Assembly: GCA_030123545.1 (NCBI GenBank)
Contig: CP126124.1
Span: forward strand, 62,001-126,000
Reading direction: 5' to 3'
DNA: 64,000 bases
Source: Burkholderiaceae bacterium
GTDB taxonomy: Bacteria; Pseudomonadota; Gammaproteobacteria; Burkholderiales; Burkholderiaceae_C
The stretch's first letter is position 1; each line of letters starts with the position of its first letter. The notes under the pieces are model-generated. The model saw only the letters and a program-made list of their open reading frames with translations, was not told where the DNA came from and made no database searches. A program made the position numbers and the translations under genes. Of this stretch, positions 25,338 through 34,973 are shown one piece after another.

Positions 25338-26809
25338 GCAACGATTACACCGCCCTGGTGGGCAAGGTCTGGAGCTACGCCCACGTCCTGCGCGACCAGG
25401 GCATCGGCTACGGCGACTACGTCGAGCAGATCACCTTCCTGCTGTTCCTGAAGATGGATCAGGAACGCGCCGAGCTGCTGGGCGAGCCCAGCTCCATTCC
25501 GGCCGCTTGGCGCTGGGACAAGCTGGCGCCGCTGGCCGGCGACGCGCTCGAGATCCAGTACCGCCACGCGCTGGAGGCGCTGGCCCGCGAGAAAGGGCTG
25601 ATCGGCACCATCTTCCGCGGCGCGCAGAACAAGCTCACCGACCCCGCCAAGCTCAAGCGCGTGGTCTCGCTGATCGACGCCGAAACCTGGATCGGCATCG
25701 GCGTGGACGTAAAGGGCGCCATCTACGAAGGCCTGCTGGAGCGCAACGCCGCCGAAGTGAAGAGCGGCGCCGGCCAGTACTTCACACCGCGCCCGCTGAT
25801 CCAGGCGATGGTGACGGTGCTGGCCCCGCGCATCGGCGAGACCGTGCACGACCCGGCCTGCGGCACCGGCGGTTTTCTGCTCTCGGCCTACGAGTACATG
25901 AAGGAGCACGGCGGCGCGCAGGCGCGCGATCGCACCGCGCAGCGGCGCCTGCGCGAGCAGACCTTCAGCGGCAACGACATCGTCGACGAAGTCGTGCGCC
26001 TGTGCGCGATGAACCTCTACCTGCATGGCATCGGCAATGGCGAGAGCCCGATCCGGAGCACCGACGCTCTGGCCGCTGACCCGGGCGAGCGCTACGACGT
26101 GATCCTGACCAACCCGCCGTTCGGCAAGAAGAGCAGCTACAAGGTGATCGGCGAGGACGGCGAGGTCGACACCGAGCGCGAGGACTACGAGCGCGAGGAC
26201 TTCAAGTTCACCACCGGCAACAAGCAGCTCAACTTCATGCAGCACATCATGACGGTAATGGGCAGCAACGGCCGTGCCGGCGTGGTGCTGCCCGACAACG
26301 TGCTGTTCGAAGCGGGCAGTGCGGGCGAAGGCATCCGGCGGCGCCTGCTGGAGCAGTTCGACTTTCACACCCTGCTGCGCCTGCCCACCGGCATCTTCTA
26401 CAAACCCGGCGTGAAGGCCAATGTGCTGTTCTTCGACAAGCGGGCGCCGCGCGCCGACGGCAAACCGAACACCCAGGCACTGTGGCTCTACGACTTCCGC
26501 ACCAACCTGCACTTCACGCTGAAGAAGAACCCGCTGCAGGCGAGCGACTTGCAGGACTTCGTGGCCTGCTACCAGGTTGGGCAGACGGGCAAGCGCCGCG
26601 AAACCGAGCGCTTCAAGAAGTTCGCCGTGGAGGAACTGCTCGCGCGCGACAAGCTGAACCTGGACATCTTCTGGCTCAAGGACGAGAGCCTCGACGACGT
26701 GGACAGCCTGCCGGCGCCCGACGTGATCGCGGCCGAGATCGTGGAGAACTTGCAGGCGGCGCTGGAGGCCTTCCAGACGGTAGCCGACGAGTTGGCGGTG
26801 AAACGCTGA
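25334..26809 (+). CDS. hsdM: Type I restriction-modification DNA methyltransferase subunit M
   Basis: N6-adenine methyltransferase that protects host DNA and forms the M2S core; 491 residues. An N-terminal helical HsdM_N domain (YTALVGKVWSYAHVLRDQGIGYGDYVEQITFLLFLKM) is followed by AKSGAGQYFTPRPLIQAMV-like sequence and SAM motif I DPACGTGGF (about residue 173). The catalytic motif IV is NPPFG in VILTNPPFGKKS (about 259). It is the last gene of the four-gene operon. Confidence 0.96.
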   Translation: MSNDYTALVGKVWSYAHVLRDQGIGYGDYVEQITFLLFLKMDQERAELLGEPSSIPAAWRWDKLAPLAGDALEIQYRHALEALAREKGLIGTIFRGAQNKLTDPAKLKRVVSLIDAETWIGIGVDVKGAIYEGLLERNAAEVKSGAGQYFTPRPLIQAMVTVLAPRIGETVHDPACGTGGFLLSAYEYMKEHGGAQARDRTAQRRLREQTFSGNDIVDEVVRLCAMNLYLHGIGNGESPIRSTDALAADPGERYDVILTNPPFGKKSSYKVIGEDGEVDTEREDYEREDFKFTTGNKQLNFMQHIMTVMGSNGRAGVVLPDNVLFEAGSAGEGIRRRLLEQFDFHTLLRLPTGIFYKPGVKANVLFFDKRAPRADGKPNTQALWLYDFRTNLHFTLKKNPLQASDLQDFVACYQVGQTGKRRETERFKKFAVEELLARDKLNLDIFWLKDESLDDVDSLPAPDVIAAEIVENLQAALEAFQTVADELAVKR

Positions 26810-26905
26810 ACAGAGCACGGTCTATGCTGCCTGGCTGCGCGCGCCGTGAAGTCCCGCAGGCGGCAACTGCCTGATTGCTTCGTCTGGATAGCAGCTTCAT
26901 CACGC

Positions 26906-28405
26906 TCACTCCAGCCCTTCCTCGACCAGCTCGGCCGCCCGCAACAGCGCGCGCGCCTTGGCTTCGGTCTCTTTCCATTCGAGCTCGGGCACCGAGTCGG
27001 CGACCACGCCGGCCGCGGCCTGCACGTAGAGCTGGCCGTCCTTCACGATGCCGGTGCGGATCGCGATCGCAACGTCCATGTCGCCGGCATAGCTGATGTA
27101 GCCGCAGGCGCCGCCATAGAGGCCGCGCTTGGTCGGCTCGAGCCGGTCGATCAGCTCCATCGCGTGCACCTTGGGCGCGCCGGTCAGCGTGCCGGCCGGG
27201 AAGGTCGCGCGCAGCACGTCCATGTTGCTCATGCCGTCATGAAGCAGGCCCTCGACGTTGCTGACGATATGCATCACGTGGCTGTAGCGCTCGACGGCAA
27301 ACGCCTCGGTCACCTTGACGCTGCCGGTCTTCGCGATGCGGCCGATGTCGTTGCGCGCAAGGTCGATCAGCATCACGTGCTCGGCGCGCTCCTTCGGGTC
27401 GTTCACCAATTCGTGCTCGGCGATGCGGTCCGCCTCGGGCGTCGCGCCGCGCGGCCGCGTGCCGGCGAGCGGGCGGATCGTGATCTTCTGGCCTTCGGGC
27501 GTGGCCTCCTGCCGCACCAGGATCTCGGGGCTCGCGCCGACCACGTGGAAGTCGCCGAAATGGTAGTAGTACATGTACGGCGAGGGGTTCAGCGAACGCA
27601 GCGCGCGGTACAGCGACAGCGGACTCTCCGTATAGCGCTTGTGGATGCGCTGGCCCACCTGCACCTGCATGAAGTCGCCGGCGGCGATCAGCTCCTTCGC
27701 GCGCGCCACCGCCTGCAGATAATCGGCCTTCGCGAAGCTGCGCTCGGCCGGATGGCCTTCGGTCGGTCGCAGCACCGGCGCGCTGACCGAATACTTCAGC
27801 TGCTCGCGCAGCTCGCGCAGGCGCTTTTTCGCGCGCGCATAGGCCTCGGGCTGGCTCGGGTCGGCGTAGACGATCAGGTACAGCTTGCCCGAGAGGTTGT
27901 CGATCACCGCCAGCTCTTCGCAGTGCAGCAGCAGGATGTCGGGGCAGCCCAGCGTGTCGGGCGGGCAGCTGCCTTCCAGCTTCTTCTCGATGTAGCGCAC
28001 CGCGTCGTAGCCGAAGTAGCCGGCCAAGCCTCCGCAAAAGCGCGGCAGGCCGGGACGCAGCGCGACCTTGAAGCGCTTTTGGTAGGCCGCGATGAAGTCG
28101 AGCGGATTGCCGGCAAAGGTCTCGACCACGCGGCCGTCGGTCACGACCTGGGTAGCGGCCGCGTCGCCGAAGCCGCTCGCGCGCAAGAGCGTGCGCGCCG
28201 GCAGGCCGATGAAGCTGTAGCGCCCGAAGCGCTCGCCGCCGACCACCGATTCGAGCAGGAAGCTGTAGCGGCCGCCGTCGCGCGAGAACGCGAGCTTCAG
28301 GTACAGCGACAGCGGCGTCTCCAGGTCGGCGAACGCCTCGGTCATCAGCGGAATGCGGTTGTAGCCCTGCGCGGACAGGCTCTTGAATTCGAGTTCGGTG
28401 ATCAC
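26906..28405 (-). CDS. trpE: Anthranilate synthase component I
   Basis: Chorismate to anthranilate, the first committed step of tryptophan synthesis; 499 residues. I choose a GTG start (28405-28403) giving MITELEFKSLSAQGYNRIPL, because GGAG lies 9 bases upstream and the N-terminus matches the family. The feedback-site type segment LESVVGGERFGRYSFIG and catalytic motifs IRPLAGTRPRGAT, DLARNDIGRIAK, FPAGTLTGAPKVHAMELID and YGGACGYISYAG are intact. It normally precedes trpG; here the hsd operon intervenes downstream. Confidence 0.96.
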   Translation of the reverse strand: MITELEFKSLSAQGYNRIPLMTEAFADLETPLSLYLKLAFSRDGGRYSFLLESVVGGERFGRYSFIGLPARTLLRASGFGDAAATQVVTDGRVVETFAGNPLDFIAAYQKRFKVALRPGLPRFCGGLAGYFGYDAVRYIEKKLEGSCPPDTLGCPDILLLHCEELAVIDNLSGKLYLIVYADPSQPEAYARAKKRLRELREQLKYSVSAPVLRPTEGHPAERSFAKADYLQAVARAKELIAAGDFMQVQVGQRIHKRYTESPLSLYRALRSLNPSPYMYYYHFGDFHVVGASPEILVRQEATPEGQKITIRPLAGTRPRGATPEADRIAEHELVNDPKERAEHVMLIDLARNDIGRIAKTGSVKVTEAFAVERYSHVMHIVSNVEGLLHDGMSNMDVLRATFPAGTLTGAPKVHAMELIDRLEPTKRGLYGGACGYISYAGDMDVAIAIRTGIVKDGQLYVQAAAGVVADSVPELEWKETEAKARALLRAAELVEEGLE

Positions 28406-28680
28406 GATCGGGGTCTCCTGCTGCCCCGCCCCGCAGGCCGCGGAGCGTTCATTCTTTACCCATGCTCCGTGGCGGAGCGGCGAGGGCGCGGCGGCGTACC
28501 GGGGAATGAGGCGGGCCGCGCCGGTCAGCGTTGCGTCGGCCGGCGCCAGGGCCAGGCTCCCCGGCCCCTGGGACCCGGGTGCGCGCCCGATGCGGCAGTG
28601 CAAGGATGGCTCGGAACGAACATCGTGGGCGCAGTGTAGCAAAGCACTCCGGGCGTGCGCAAAGGCAGCTGCCGCCGGCT

Positions 28681-29454
28681 TCAGCCACTGGCCGGCGGGC
28701 CGGCACGCACCCGACGGTCGAGCCAGGCATCGACCTCGGCCAGCGAGTCGATCACGCCGTCCGCACCGACGCCATGCACCGGCTCGCCATGGTTGTAGCC
28801 GTACGAGAGCAGCAGCACCGGGCAGCCGGCGCCACGCGCCGCCTGCGCGTCGTTGCGCGAGTCGCCGATCATCAACGTGCGCGCGGGAGTCGTGCCCAGC
28901 GCCGCGCAGGCCTGCAGCAGCGGCAGCGGATCGGGTTTGCCGCGCGCAAACGCGTCGCCGCCGAACACGAAGCGGAAATGCCGCGCCAACCCCTTCGTAC
29001 CCAGCAGGGCGCGCGCAAACTCGGTCGGCTTGTTCGTCGCGCAGGCGAGCGGAAGGCCGCGGCGCTCGAGCAATGCCAACCCCTCTGCCACACCGGGATA
29101 GACACGCGCATGGCGGCCGTTCACCGCGCGGTAGTGGCGCTGGTAGCTGGCCATCAGTTCTGCGAGCGCTTCTGGATTGATAGCGAATCGCGCAAGCGGT
29201 ACCTTGGCTTGCGGCATATTCAGCACCGACCGCAGCAAATGCTCGGAGCCCTTGCCGACGAGCCGGGCTACGGCTGCGCGGTCGACCCGCGGCGCGTCGC
29301 GGCCCTGCGCAAACTCCCCCAGCGTCAGGTTCAGCGCCGCGACGAAATCGTCCAGCGTATCGACCAGCGTGCCGTCGAGGTCGAGGATCGCCGCTTCGAT
29401 CGGCGAGCGGACGGGCACAAGCGACGCATGGGCAGCGCGGTGATCGGACAGCAT
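28681..29454 (-). CDS. gph: Phosphoglycolate phosphatase (HAD family)
   Basis: Hydrolyses 2-phosphoglycolate; 257 residues. HAD motif I is ILDLDGTLVDTLDDFV, motif II is in LACATNKP, the Lys motif in GKPDPLPLL and motif IV GDSRNDAQAARGAG. In Burkholderiales gph lies between rpe and trpE. Here trpE follows after 275 bases, but rpe is 23.5 kb away on the other side of the CRISPR block. The ATG at 29454 lacks a strong ribosome binding site; a GTG 13 codons downstream (VRSPIEAAILDLDG) is an alternative. Confidence 0.93.
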   Translation of the reverse strand: MLSDHRAAHASLVPVRSPIEAAILDLDGTLVDTLDDFVAALNLTLGEFAQGRDAPRVDRAAVARLVGKGSEHLLRSVLNMPQAKVPLARFAINPEALAELMASYQRHYRAVNGRHARVYPGVAEGLALLERRGLPLACATNKPTEFARALLGTKGLARHFRFVFGGDAFARGKPDPLPLLQACAALGTTPARTLMIGDSRNDAQAARGAGCPVLLLSYGYNHGEPVHGVGADGVIDSLAEVDAWLDRRVRAGPPASG

Positions 29455-29696
29455 CACCGAAGTGTGCACGATTGCTCTCCAGGATTCAGCTACGTGTATG
29501 TGCCGACTTTCGCCGGCAGCATCTTCCGGATCAGCCTCATCTCCGAAGCGCCGCAAGCTTGCCAAAGGCTGAGCGCAGTTCTGTTGCAGCGACAATGCAG
29601 CGCATCCAGCAAGTGCTTGGACAAAAAAGGTCACATCTGGCCGGCCAGAACGCAGCAGCCAGAGGCAATCACATCCCGACGCCAGAATCCCGACGC
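29455..29696. other. Divergent intergenic region gph | cmr1
   Basis: 242 bases between two divergent genes and hence the likely site of both the gph and the cmr promoters. I see no strong -35/-10 pair and no gene. Confidence 0.4.
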
Positions 29697-30734
29697 ATGG
29701 ATACATACCGCCATCGATTCATTTTCACGACCCCGGCATTTCTAGGCAATGCCAGCCAACAAGCTCAGTGGCGCACGCCGCCGGTCAAGGCGCTGCTGCG
29801 CCAGTGGTGGCGCGTGACCGTGGCGCAGGAGCTGGGCTACAACGTGGAGCGCCTGCGCCAGCAGGAAAGCCAGCTCTTTGGCACGGCTGCCGATGACGGG
29901 GGCGAGTCGCTGCAAAGCCGAGTGCGGATTCGGCTGGGGCAGTGGAATGAAGGCAAGCTCAAGGACTGGGTCAGCACCGGCACGGTGATTCATCCGGAAG
30001 TGCGCCAGCCCGTCGGCAGCGACCTGTACCTCGGTTTCGGCCCGCTGGAATACAACCGCGACAGCCGCAGCTCCGCCATCAAAAACAAGGCTGCGATCCA
30101 GGCGGGTGACACCAACTCCCTCAGCATCGCCCTACCCAAAGAGCACGCGCCACACATCACCACCGCCCTGTGGCTGATGGATCGCTACGGCGCCCTGGGC
30201 GGGCGCAGCCGCAATGGCTGGGGCTCTTTTTCTCTGGAACCTGCGGATGAGGGCACAGCCCCCTTGCAAGGCGTACTCCCAGTCAGGCCATGGAAAGAAG
30301 CCCTGCAGCTCGATTGGCCCCACGCCATCGGCGGCGATGCCCAAGGCGCACTGATCTGGCAAACCACCGCCTTTGACGACTGGAAAAAGCTGATGCAGGA
30401 GCTGGCGCGGCTGAAGATTGCGCTGCGCACGCAGTTCAGGTTCAACACGGGGCGCGATGCAACCGCCCCCGAAGCTCGCCACTGGCTCAGCTACCCCGTC
30501 ACCAACCACAGCGTCCGTGAGTGGGGCAACAACGCCCGCCTGCCCAACAGCCTGCGCTTCAAGGCGCGCCCGGCGCCGCATGACCCGAAAAAACTCGTCG
30601 GCGTGGTCTTTCATGTGCCCTGTCTGCCACCACCCGTCTTTCAGCCGCACCGGCCCAGCATTGAACGCGTGTGGCAAACCGTCCACGCCTTTCTGGACCA
30701 GCCCGCACAAAAACTTACCCGCATTTCCGCCTAA
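29697..30734 (+). CDS. cmr1: Type III-B CRISPR RAMP protein Cmr1
   Basis: Cas7-like subunit capping the 3' end of the Cmr backbone; 345 residues. The start MDTYRHRFIFTTPAFLGNA and the following WRTPPVKALLRQWWRV are typical of Cmr1. A glycine-rich RAMP loop follows at LGGRSRNGWGSF. It is the first gene of the cmr operon, 8 bases before cas10. The start is the ATG that yields the family N-terminus; upstream in-frame sequence lacks similarity. Confidence 0.93.
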   Translation: MDTYRHRFIFTTPAFLGNASQQAQWRTPPVKALLRQWWRVTVAQELGYNVERLRQQESQLFGTAADDGGESLQSRVRIRLGQWNEGKLKDWVSTGTVIHPEVRQPVGSDLYLGFGPLEYNRDSRSSAIKNKAAIQAGDTNSLSIALPKEHAPHITTALWLMDRYGALGGRSRNGWGSFSLEPADEGTAPLQGVLPVRPWKEALQLDWPHAIGGDAQGALIWQTTAFDDWKKLMQELARLKIALRTQFRFNTGRDATAPEARHWLSYPVTNHSVREWGNNARLPNSLRFKARPAPHDPKKLVGVVFHVPCLPPPVFQPHRPSIERVWQTVHAFLDQPAQKLTRISA

Positions 30735-30742
30735 GCCGCCTT

Positions 30743-33700
30743 ATGAACAACGACATCCTCTGGCAAACCAAGCTGCACGCCCGCCTGCACGACCCGGCCG
30801 AAAAAGCACTTGTCCTGCTGCGCGACCCGGCGGGGCATGAAGGCGGTAATTCGCGCGTTCTCTGGCGCATGGCACGTCACGACGCGCAAACCGCTCTAGG
30901 CAACATCGACAACGACAACGACAACGTGCTGCACGCGGTCGCCTTCTCCGGTGGCATCAAGCCCGGCACCTACAAAACTGTGCAGCGCGCCGACTGGTGG
31001 GCTGCGGCGGCCGATCGGCCGCAGTGGCCGTTGCGCGAAATCACTGTCACCACAAAGAGCGGGGAAGAGAAGACCTTGGGCGTGGCTTCCTGGGCGCAGG
31101 TGCGCTGGGCGAAGCAGCCCGTGCTGGTGCATCCGCTCACCGGCCAACAATACGACCTGGGGGCGCGCGGCGGTCTCTCGGACACGGACTTCCAGGACAT
31201 CAAGGCCCGTGCGTTCTCGCATCTGTCAACACTGCTGCTGCGCAACGATGGCGCCACCGACTTCAGGCGCAGCCTGCTGGCCATGTGGCGCTTCGGCCCC
31301 GAGCTGAGCGAAGACGCCGACAACGGCGTGCTCGGCGAACTGTGGAAGCTGCTGCCCGCCGACACCCGCGTGCCCGACCACTCCATCTGGGATCATCTCG
31401 ATTTGACCAGCGCCTTCGCCGGCGCCTTTGCGGCCGACCCGCAGGGCGAAGTGGCACTGCTGACGCTCGCCATCGGCCCGGTGCAGCCCTTCATCGCCAG
31501 CGCGCGCAAGATGGAAGACCTGTGGGCCGGCTCGCACCTGCTGGCGCGCCTGTCGTGGGAGGCCATGCGCGTGGTGGCCGATCTACTGGGGCCCGACGCC
31601 ATCCTGTTCCCGCGCCTGCGCGGCGTGCCGCAAGTGGACTTGTGGCTGCGCGATGCCTGCGGCTTGCCCAAAGATCTGTTCAAGGATTGCGAATGGAACA
31701 AGGGCAGCACCGACAGCAACCCGCTGTTTGCCGCCGCCCTGCCCAATCGCTTCGTCGCCGTGGTGCCTGCCAGCCAGGCCAAGGAACTGGCTGAGGCCGT
31801 ACAAAACCAGGTTCGCCAGTGGCTGCAAGACAAGGGGCAAGAAGTTGTCCGGCGCCTGCTGGGTGCGGTGCGCATCGAAAGTGACGAGAGCCTGCCCTGC
31901 TTCGAACAAATGCACGTCCAGTTGCAGGGCTTCCCCGAAGTGTACTGGGCGGCCGTGCCGTTCTCGCTCATCAAGATTGGCAACCCGCAAAAGCAAACCG
32001 GGCTGGACACCACGCAACTGTCCGAGGCCATGCGTCCCTTCTTCGGCGCTGCCGAAGGACAGGACTGCGGCTTTCTGGCCACCCGGGCCTGGCAGTTGTT
32101 GCGCCAGGAGTTGCATGCGCAGGACGACAGCGGCCAGAGGTTCACTTTCTTCACGCCCAACCCCGGCGTGCTCTATCCCGCCGTGCACGACCTGGCCGAG
32201 CGGGCGCTGGCTGCCGCCAAGGCGCTGCGCCCGTTTGCGCAAAGCAGGCAGGAGGGCTGGCGCGACAGCCTGAGCGGCGAGGCCGAATGGCTCACCACCG
32301 ACCGCAGCCAGCTTGCCCTGACCCCTGGCCAGCGCACCAGCACCCTGTGGGCGCGCATTGCCAACGCCAAGCCCGCCTGGGCCAAGAACGGCGAACACCT
32401 GGGAGCGCTGTCTGCCCTCAAACGCCTGTGGCCCACGCTGTTCGCCGAGGAGGTGGGCGCAGCACAGGGCAAGACGGACGCCATCAGTCGCTTCGTCGTC
32501 TCCACCCACACCATGGCGCTGGCGCACCAACTCGACCAGTGGCTGCAACACGGCGGGCAATGCGCCGGTGGCCTGAGCCAGCTGCAAGAGCAGTACAAGA
32601 ACAAACTCGACCGCGTCGCCTTGCCACAAGAGCTCCTGCGCGCTTACGCCCAGGCTCAAGAAGCCGCGCTCAAGGATGCGGCGCAACTGCCGGCACTGCT
32701 CGATTTGGCCTCCAACGATCGGGACATCAGCGAAAGCGAGGCTGCCAAGATTCGTCGCGCTGTACGGCAGACCTTGGCCAGCGTACGCGAGAACGCCAGC
32801 GACGACCGGTTGGAAACTTACTACGGCCTGTTGCTCCTGGACGGCGACCGCATGGGCGCCTGGCTCTCGGGTGGGGAGGACTACGCAATCAGCTACCGCG
32901 AGAGCTTTCACCCGCAGGTACAAAAAGGTTTTGACGAACGCGCCGCGCGTCATGCCGAGCTGCGCCACTACGGCGCGCAAAAACGTGCGCTCTCGCCCAA
33001 CCGGCATCTGGCTATCTCCGGCGCGCTCAACGACTTCTCGCTCACCGTCGTGCGCCATGTAGTGGAGCGCGAACACCTGGGCCGCCTGATCTACGCCGGT
33101 GGCGACGACGTGTTTGCCATGCTGCCCGTGGCCGACCTCTTGAGCGCCATGCAGCGCCTGCGCCACGCCTACAGTGGGCACGATCCGGCCCACGCGGGCA
33201 GGCGCGACTCGCGCGGCCTGACCCTGCAACAAGGCTTTGCCTTTTTGAACGGCCGCCTGCTGCGCATGATGGGCACCAAGGCTACCGCCTCCTGCGGCGC
33301 CGTCGTCGCCCACCACCAGGCCCCCTTGAGCGCCGTGCGCCGTGAACTGGCCGCGGCCGAGCAGCGTGCCAAGAACGAAGGCGGGCGCGACGCGTTTTCC
33401 ATCACCATCATCAAACGCTCAGGCGGCGCACTGCATCTGACGGCGAAGTGGGGCGAACCGGTGGCGCTGTTGGCGGATTTGCGCCAATTCCTCGCCCATG
33501 AGGATGTCTCGCGCCGTGCGGCGTACCACACACTGCAATGGCTGGATGCCCAGACCCTGCCCACCCCCGAGGGCGACGGTGCCATGCTGCAAAGCCTGCT
33601 GGCGTACCAGCTCGACCGCCAATCCGGCGGCCATCCCGATGCGGTATCTCTGGCCCGGCGCCTGACCGCGCTCACCCTGAAGCAGCCCGGCAGCCAGCAC

Positions 33701-33778
33701 ATCGAGTGGCTGCGCAACTTCATCAGCGTGGCCGAATTCCTTGCGCGCGAAGTGCGCAGCAGCGAATCTGCCGCATGA
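30743..33778 (+). CDS. cas10: Type III-B Cas10 (Cmr2), HD nuclease and cyclic oligoadenylate synthase
   Basis: Large subunit of the Cmr effector; 1011 residues. The N-terminal HD motif is intact (His16-Asp17 in LHARLHDPAEKAL), predicting DNase activity. The first palm has LLLLDGDRMGAWLSGGED (near 700), and the second palm has the cyclase motif GGDD at residues 786-789 in YAGGDDVFAMLP. Target-RNA-triggered synthesis of cyclic oligoadenylates is therefore expected. That fits the CARF-domain genes downstream (39335-41612). The stop is overlapped by a 17-codon reading frame that leads into cmr3. Confidence 0.95.
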   Translation: MNNDILWQTKLHARLHDPAEKALVLLRDPAGHEGGNSRVLWRMARHDAQTALGNIDNDNDNVLHAVAFSGGIKPGTYKTVQRADWWAAAADRPQWPLREITVTTKSGEEKTLGVASWAQVRWAKQPVLVHPLTGQQYDLGARGGLSDTDFQDIKARAFSHLSTLLLRNDGATDFRRSLLAMWRFGPELSEDADNGVLGELWKLLPADTRVPDHSIWDHLDLTSAFAGAFAADPQGEVALLTLAIGPVQPFIASARKMEDLWAGSHLLARLSWEAMRVVADLLGPDAILFPRLRGVPQVDLWLRDACGLPKDLFKDCEWNKGSTDSNPLFAAALPNRFVAVVPASQAKELAEAVQNQVRQWLQDKGQEVVRRLLGAVRIESDESLPCFEQMHVQLQGFPEVYWAAVPFSLIKIGNPQKQTGLDTTQLSEAMRPFFGAAEGQDCGFLATRAWQLLRQELHAQDDSGQRFTFFTPNPGVLYPAVHDLAERALAAAKALRPFAQSRQEGWRDSLSGEAEWLTTDRSQLALTPGQRTSTLWARIANAKPAWAKNGEHLGALSALKRLWPTLFAEEVGAAQGKTDAISRFVVSTHTMALAHQLDQWLQHGGQCAGGLSQLQEQYKNKLDRVALPQELLRAYAQAQEAALKDAAQLPALLDLASNDRDISESEAAKIRRAVRQTLASVRENASDDRLETYYGLLLLDGDRMGAWLSGGEDYAISYRESFHPQVQKGFDERAARHAELRHYGAQKRALSPNRHLAISGALNDFSLTVVRHVVEREHLGRLIYAGGDDVFAMLPVADLLSAMQRLRHAYSGHDPAHAGRRDSRGLTLQQGFAFLNGRLLRMMGTKATASCGAVVAHHQAPLSAVRRELAAAEQRAKNEGGRDAFSITIIKRSGGALHLTAKWGEPVALLADLRQFLAHEDVSRRAAYHTLQWLDAQTLPTPEGDGAMLQSLLAYQLDRQSGGHPDAVSLARRLTALTLKQPGSQHIEWLRNFISVAEFLAREVRSSESAA

Positions 33779-33828
33779 GCTCCGCTCCCATGACCGCCTT
33801 GCATTCCCAAAAGCGCCCCAACCCATGA
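33775..33828 (+). other. 17-codon reading frame bridging cas10 and cmr3
   Basis: ATG at 33775 overlaps the cas10 stop (ATGA), and its own TGA overlaps the cmr3 ATG (ATGA at 33825). The product would be MSSAPMTALHSQKRPNP, which resembles nothing I know. It may serve only to carry ribosomes from cas10 to cmr3. Confidence 0.4.
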
Positions 33829-34955
33829 CCATCCCAGACACTCCCGCCTCCCGCTTCATCGAGCCGCTGGACGTGCTGTTTCTGCGCGGCAATCAGCTCT
33901 TCGGCGAGCCCGGCAGCTACGGCGAGGCGCTGATGCCGCCCTGGCCCTCGGTGGCCGCTGGCGCCTTGCGCACTCGCATCCTGGCGGACGACGGCGTGGA
34001 CCTCGCCGCCTTTGCCGTCGGGCGGGTGACGCACCCACAGCTGGGCACGCCCCAGGCCCCAGGCAGCTTTGTGCTGCAAAGCTTTCAGGTGGCGCGCCAA
34101 ACACCCACCGGGGTGGAGCTGCTCATGCCCCTGCCCGCCGATCTGGTGGTGAGCGTGGAAGGCAGCGGCCCACCACGGGTGACGGCGCTGCGCCCCAGCG
34201 CGCTGCACCCCGGCATCGCCAGCTCCAACCCCTTGCCACTCGCGCCGGTGCTGGCGCAGGGCGACGAGCGCTCCAAACCCGCCAGCGGCTGGTGGCTCAC
34301 CGGCAGCGGCTGGCAGAAATACCTGCAGGGCCACAGCCTGTCTGGTGCCGATCTGGTTCATACCCGCGATCTCTGGAGCTTTGACGAACGCGTCGGTGTC
34401 GGGCTCGATGGCGACACCCGTGGCGCCGCCGACGGCAAGCTCTTCACCACGCGCGCCATTGCATTCAAGGAGGGCGTGGGCTTTGCCGTGGCGGGCACCG
34501 ATCTCCCCGAGAGCGGCAGCCTGCGCCTGGGCGGCGATGGCCGCGCCGCTGCCGTGCAGAAAGCCGCCTTTGTCTGGCCCGAGCCCGACTACACCGCACT
34601 CAGCCGCGCTCAGCGCTGCCGCATCGTGCTCACCAGCCCCGGCATCTTTGCCGGGGGCTGGCGACCGCCCGGCATGGATGACGATCAGCGCATTAGCTTG
34701 CCCGGCCTCACTGCCCGCGTGGTGGCCGCAGCGGTGAGCCGTGCCGACACCGTCTCCGGCTGGGACTTGGCCGCGCGCCAACCCAAGCCTGCGCAAAAAA
34801 CCGCCGGCAGCGGCAGCGTCTATTGGCTGCAAGAACTCGATGCCACGCCCGACGCCCTGCGCAAGCTTGCCGCTCAGGGTTTGTGGGCCGATCCCTGTGA
34901 AGATGCGCAGCGCCGCGCCGAAGGCTTCAACCGTTTCAGCTTCGCCCCTTTCTAA
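33825..34955 (+). CDS. cmr3: Type III-B CRISPR protein Cmr3
   Basis: Cas5-like subunit that holds the crRNA 5' handle next to Cas10; 376 residues. The N-terminus has SRFIEPLDVLFLRGNQLFGEPGSYGEALMPPWPSVAAGALR-type sequence, characteristic of Cmr3. Later RRAEGFNRFSF completes the family pattern. It lies 46 bases after cas10 and 18 bases before cmr4. Confidence 0.93.
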   Translation: MTIPDTPASRFIEPLDVLFLRGNQLFGEPGSYGEALMPPWPSVAAGALRTRILADDGVDLAAFAVGRVTHPQLGTPQAPGSFVLQSFQVARQTPTGVELLMPLPADLVVSVEGSGPPRVTALRPSALHPGIASSNPLPLAPVLAQGDERSKPASGWWLTGSGWQKYLQGHSLSGADLVHTRDLWSFDERVGVGLDGDTRGAADGKLFTTRAIAFKEGVGFAVAGTDLPESGSLRLGGDGRAAAVQKAAFVWPEPDYTALSRAQRCRIVLTSPGIFAGGWRPPGMDDDQRISLPGLTARVVAAAVSRADTVSGWDLAARQPKPAQKTAGSGSVYWLQELDATPDALRKLAAQGLWADPCEDAQRRAEGFNRFSFAPF

Positions 34956-34973
34956 GAAAACCAGGAACCCGCC

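Noticed and set aside
26810..26835. ACAGAGCACGGTCTATGC after hsdM as a fourth palindromic element
   Set aside because: It resembles the two arms with the loop deleted, but the match is about 13 bases and could be chance.
18661..26905. Transposase, integrase or target-site duplication bordering the restriction operon
   Set aside because: None could be found by eye on either side, so the mechanism of insertion stays open.
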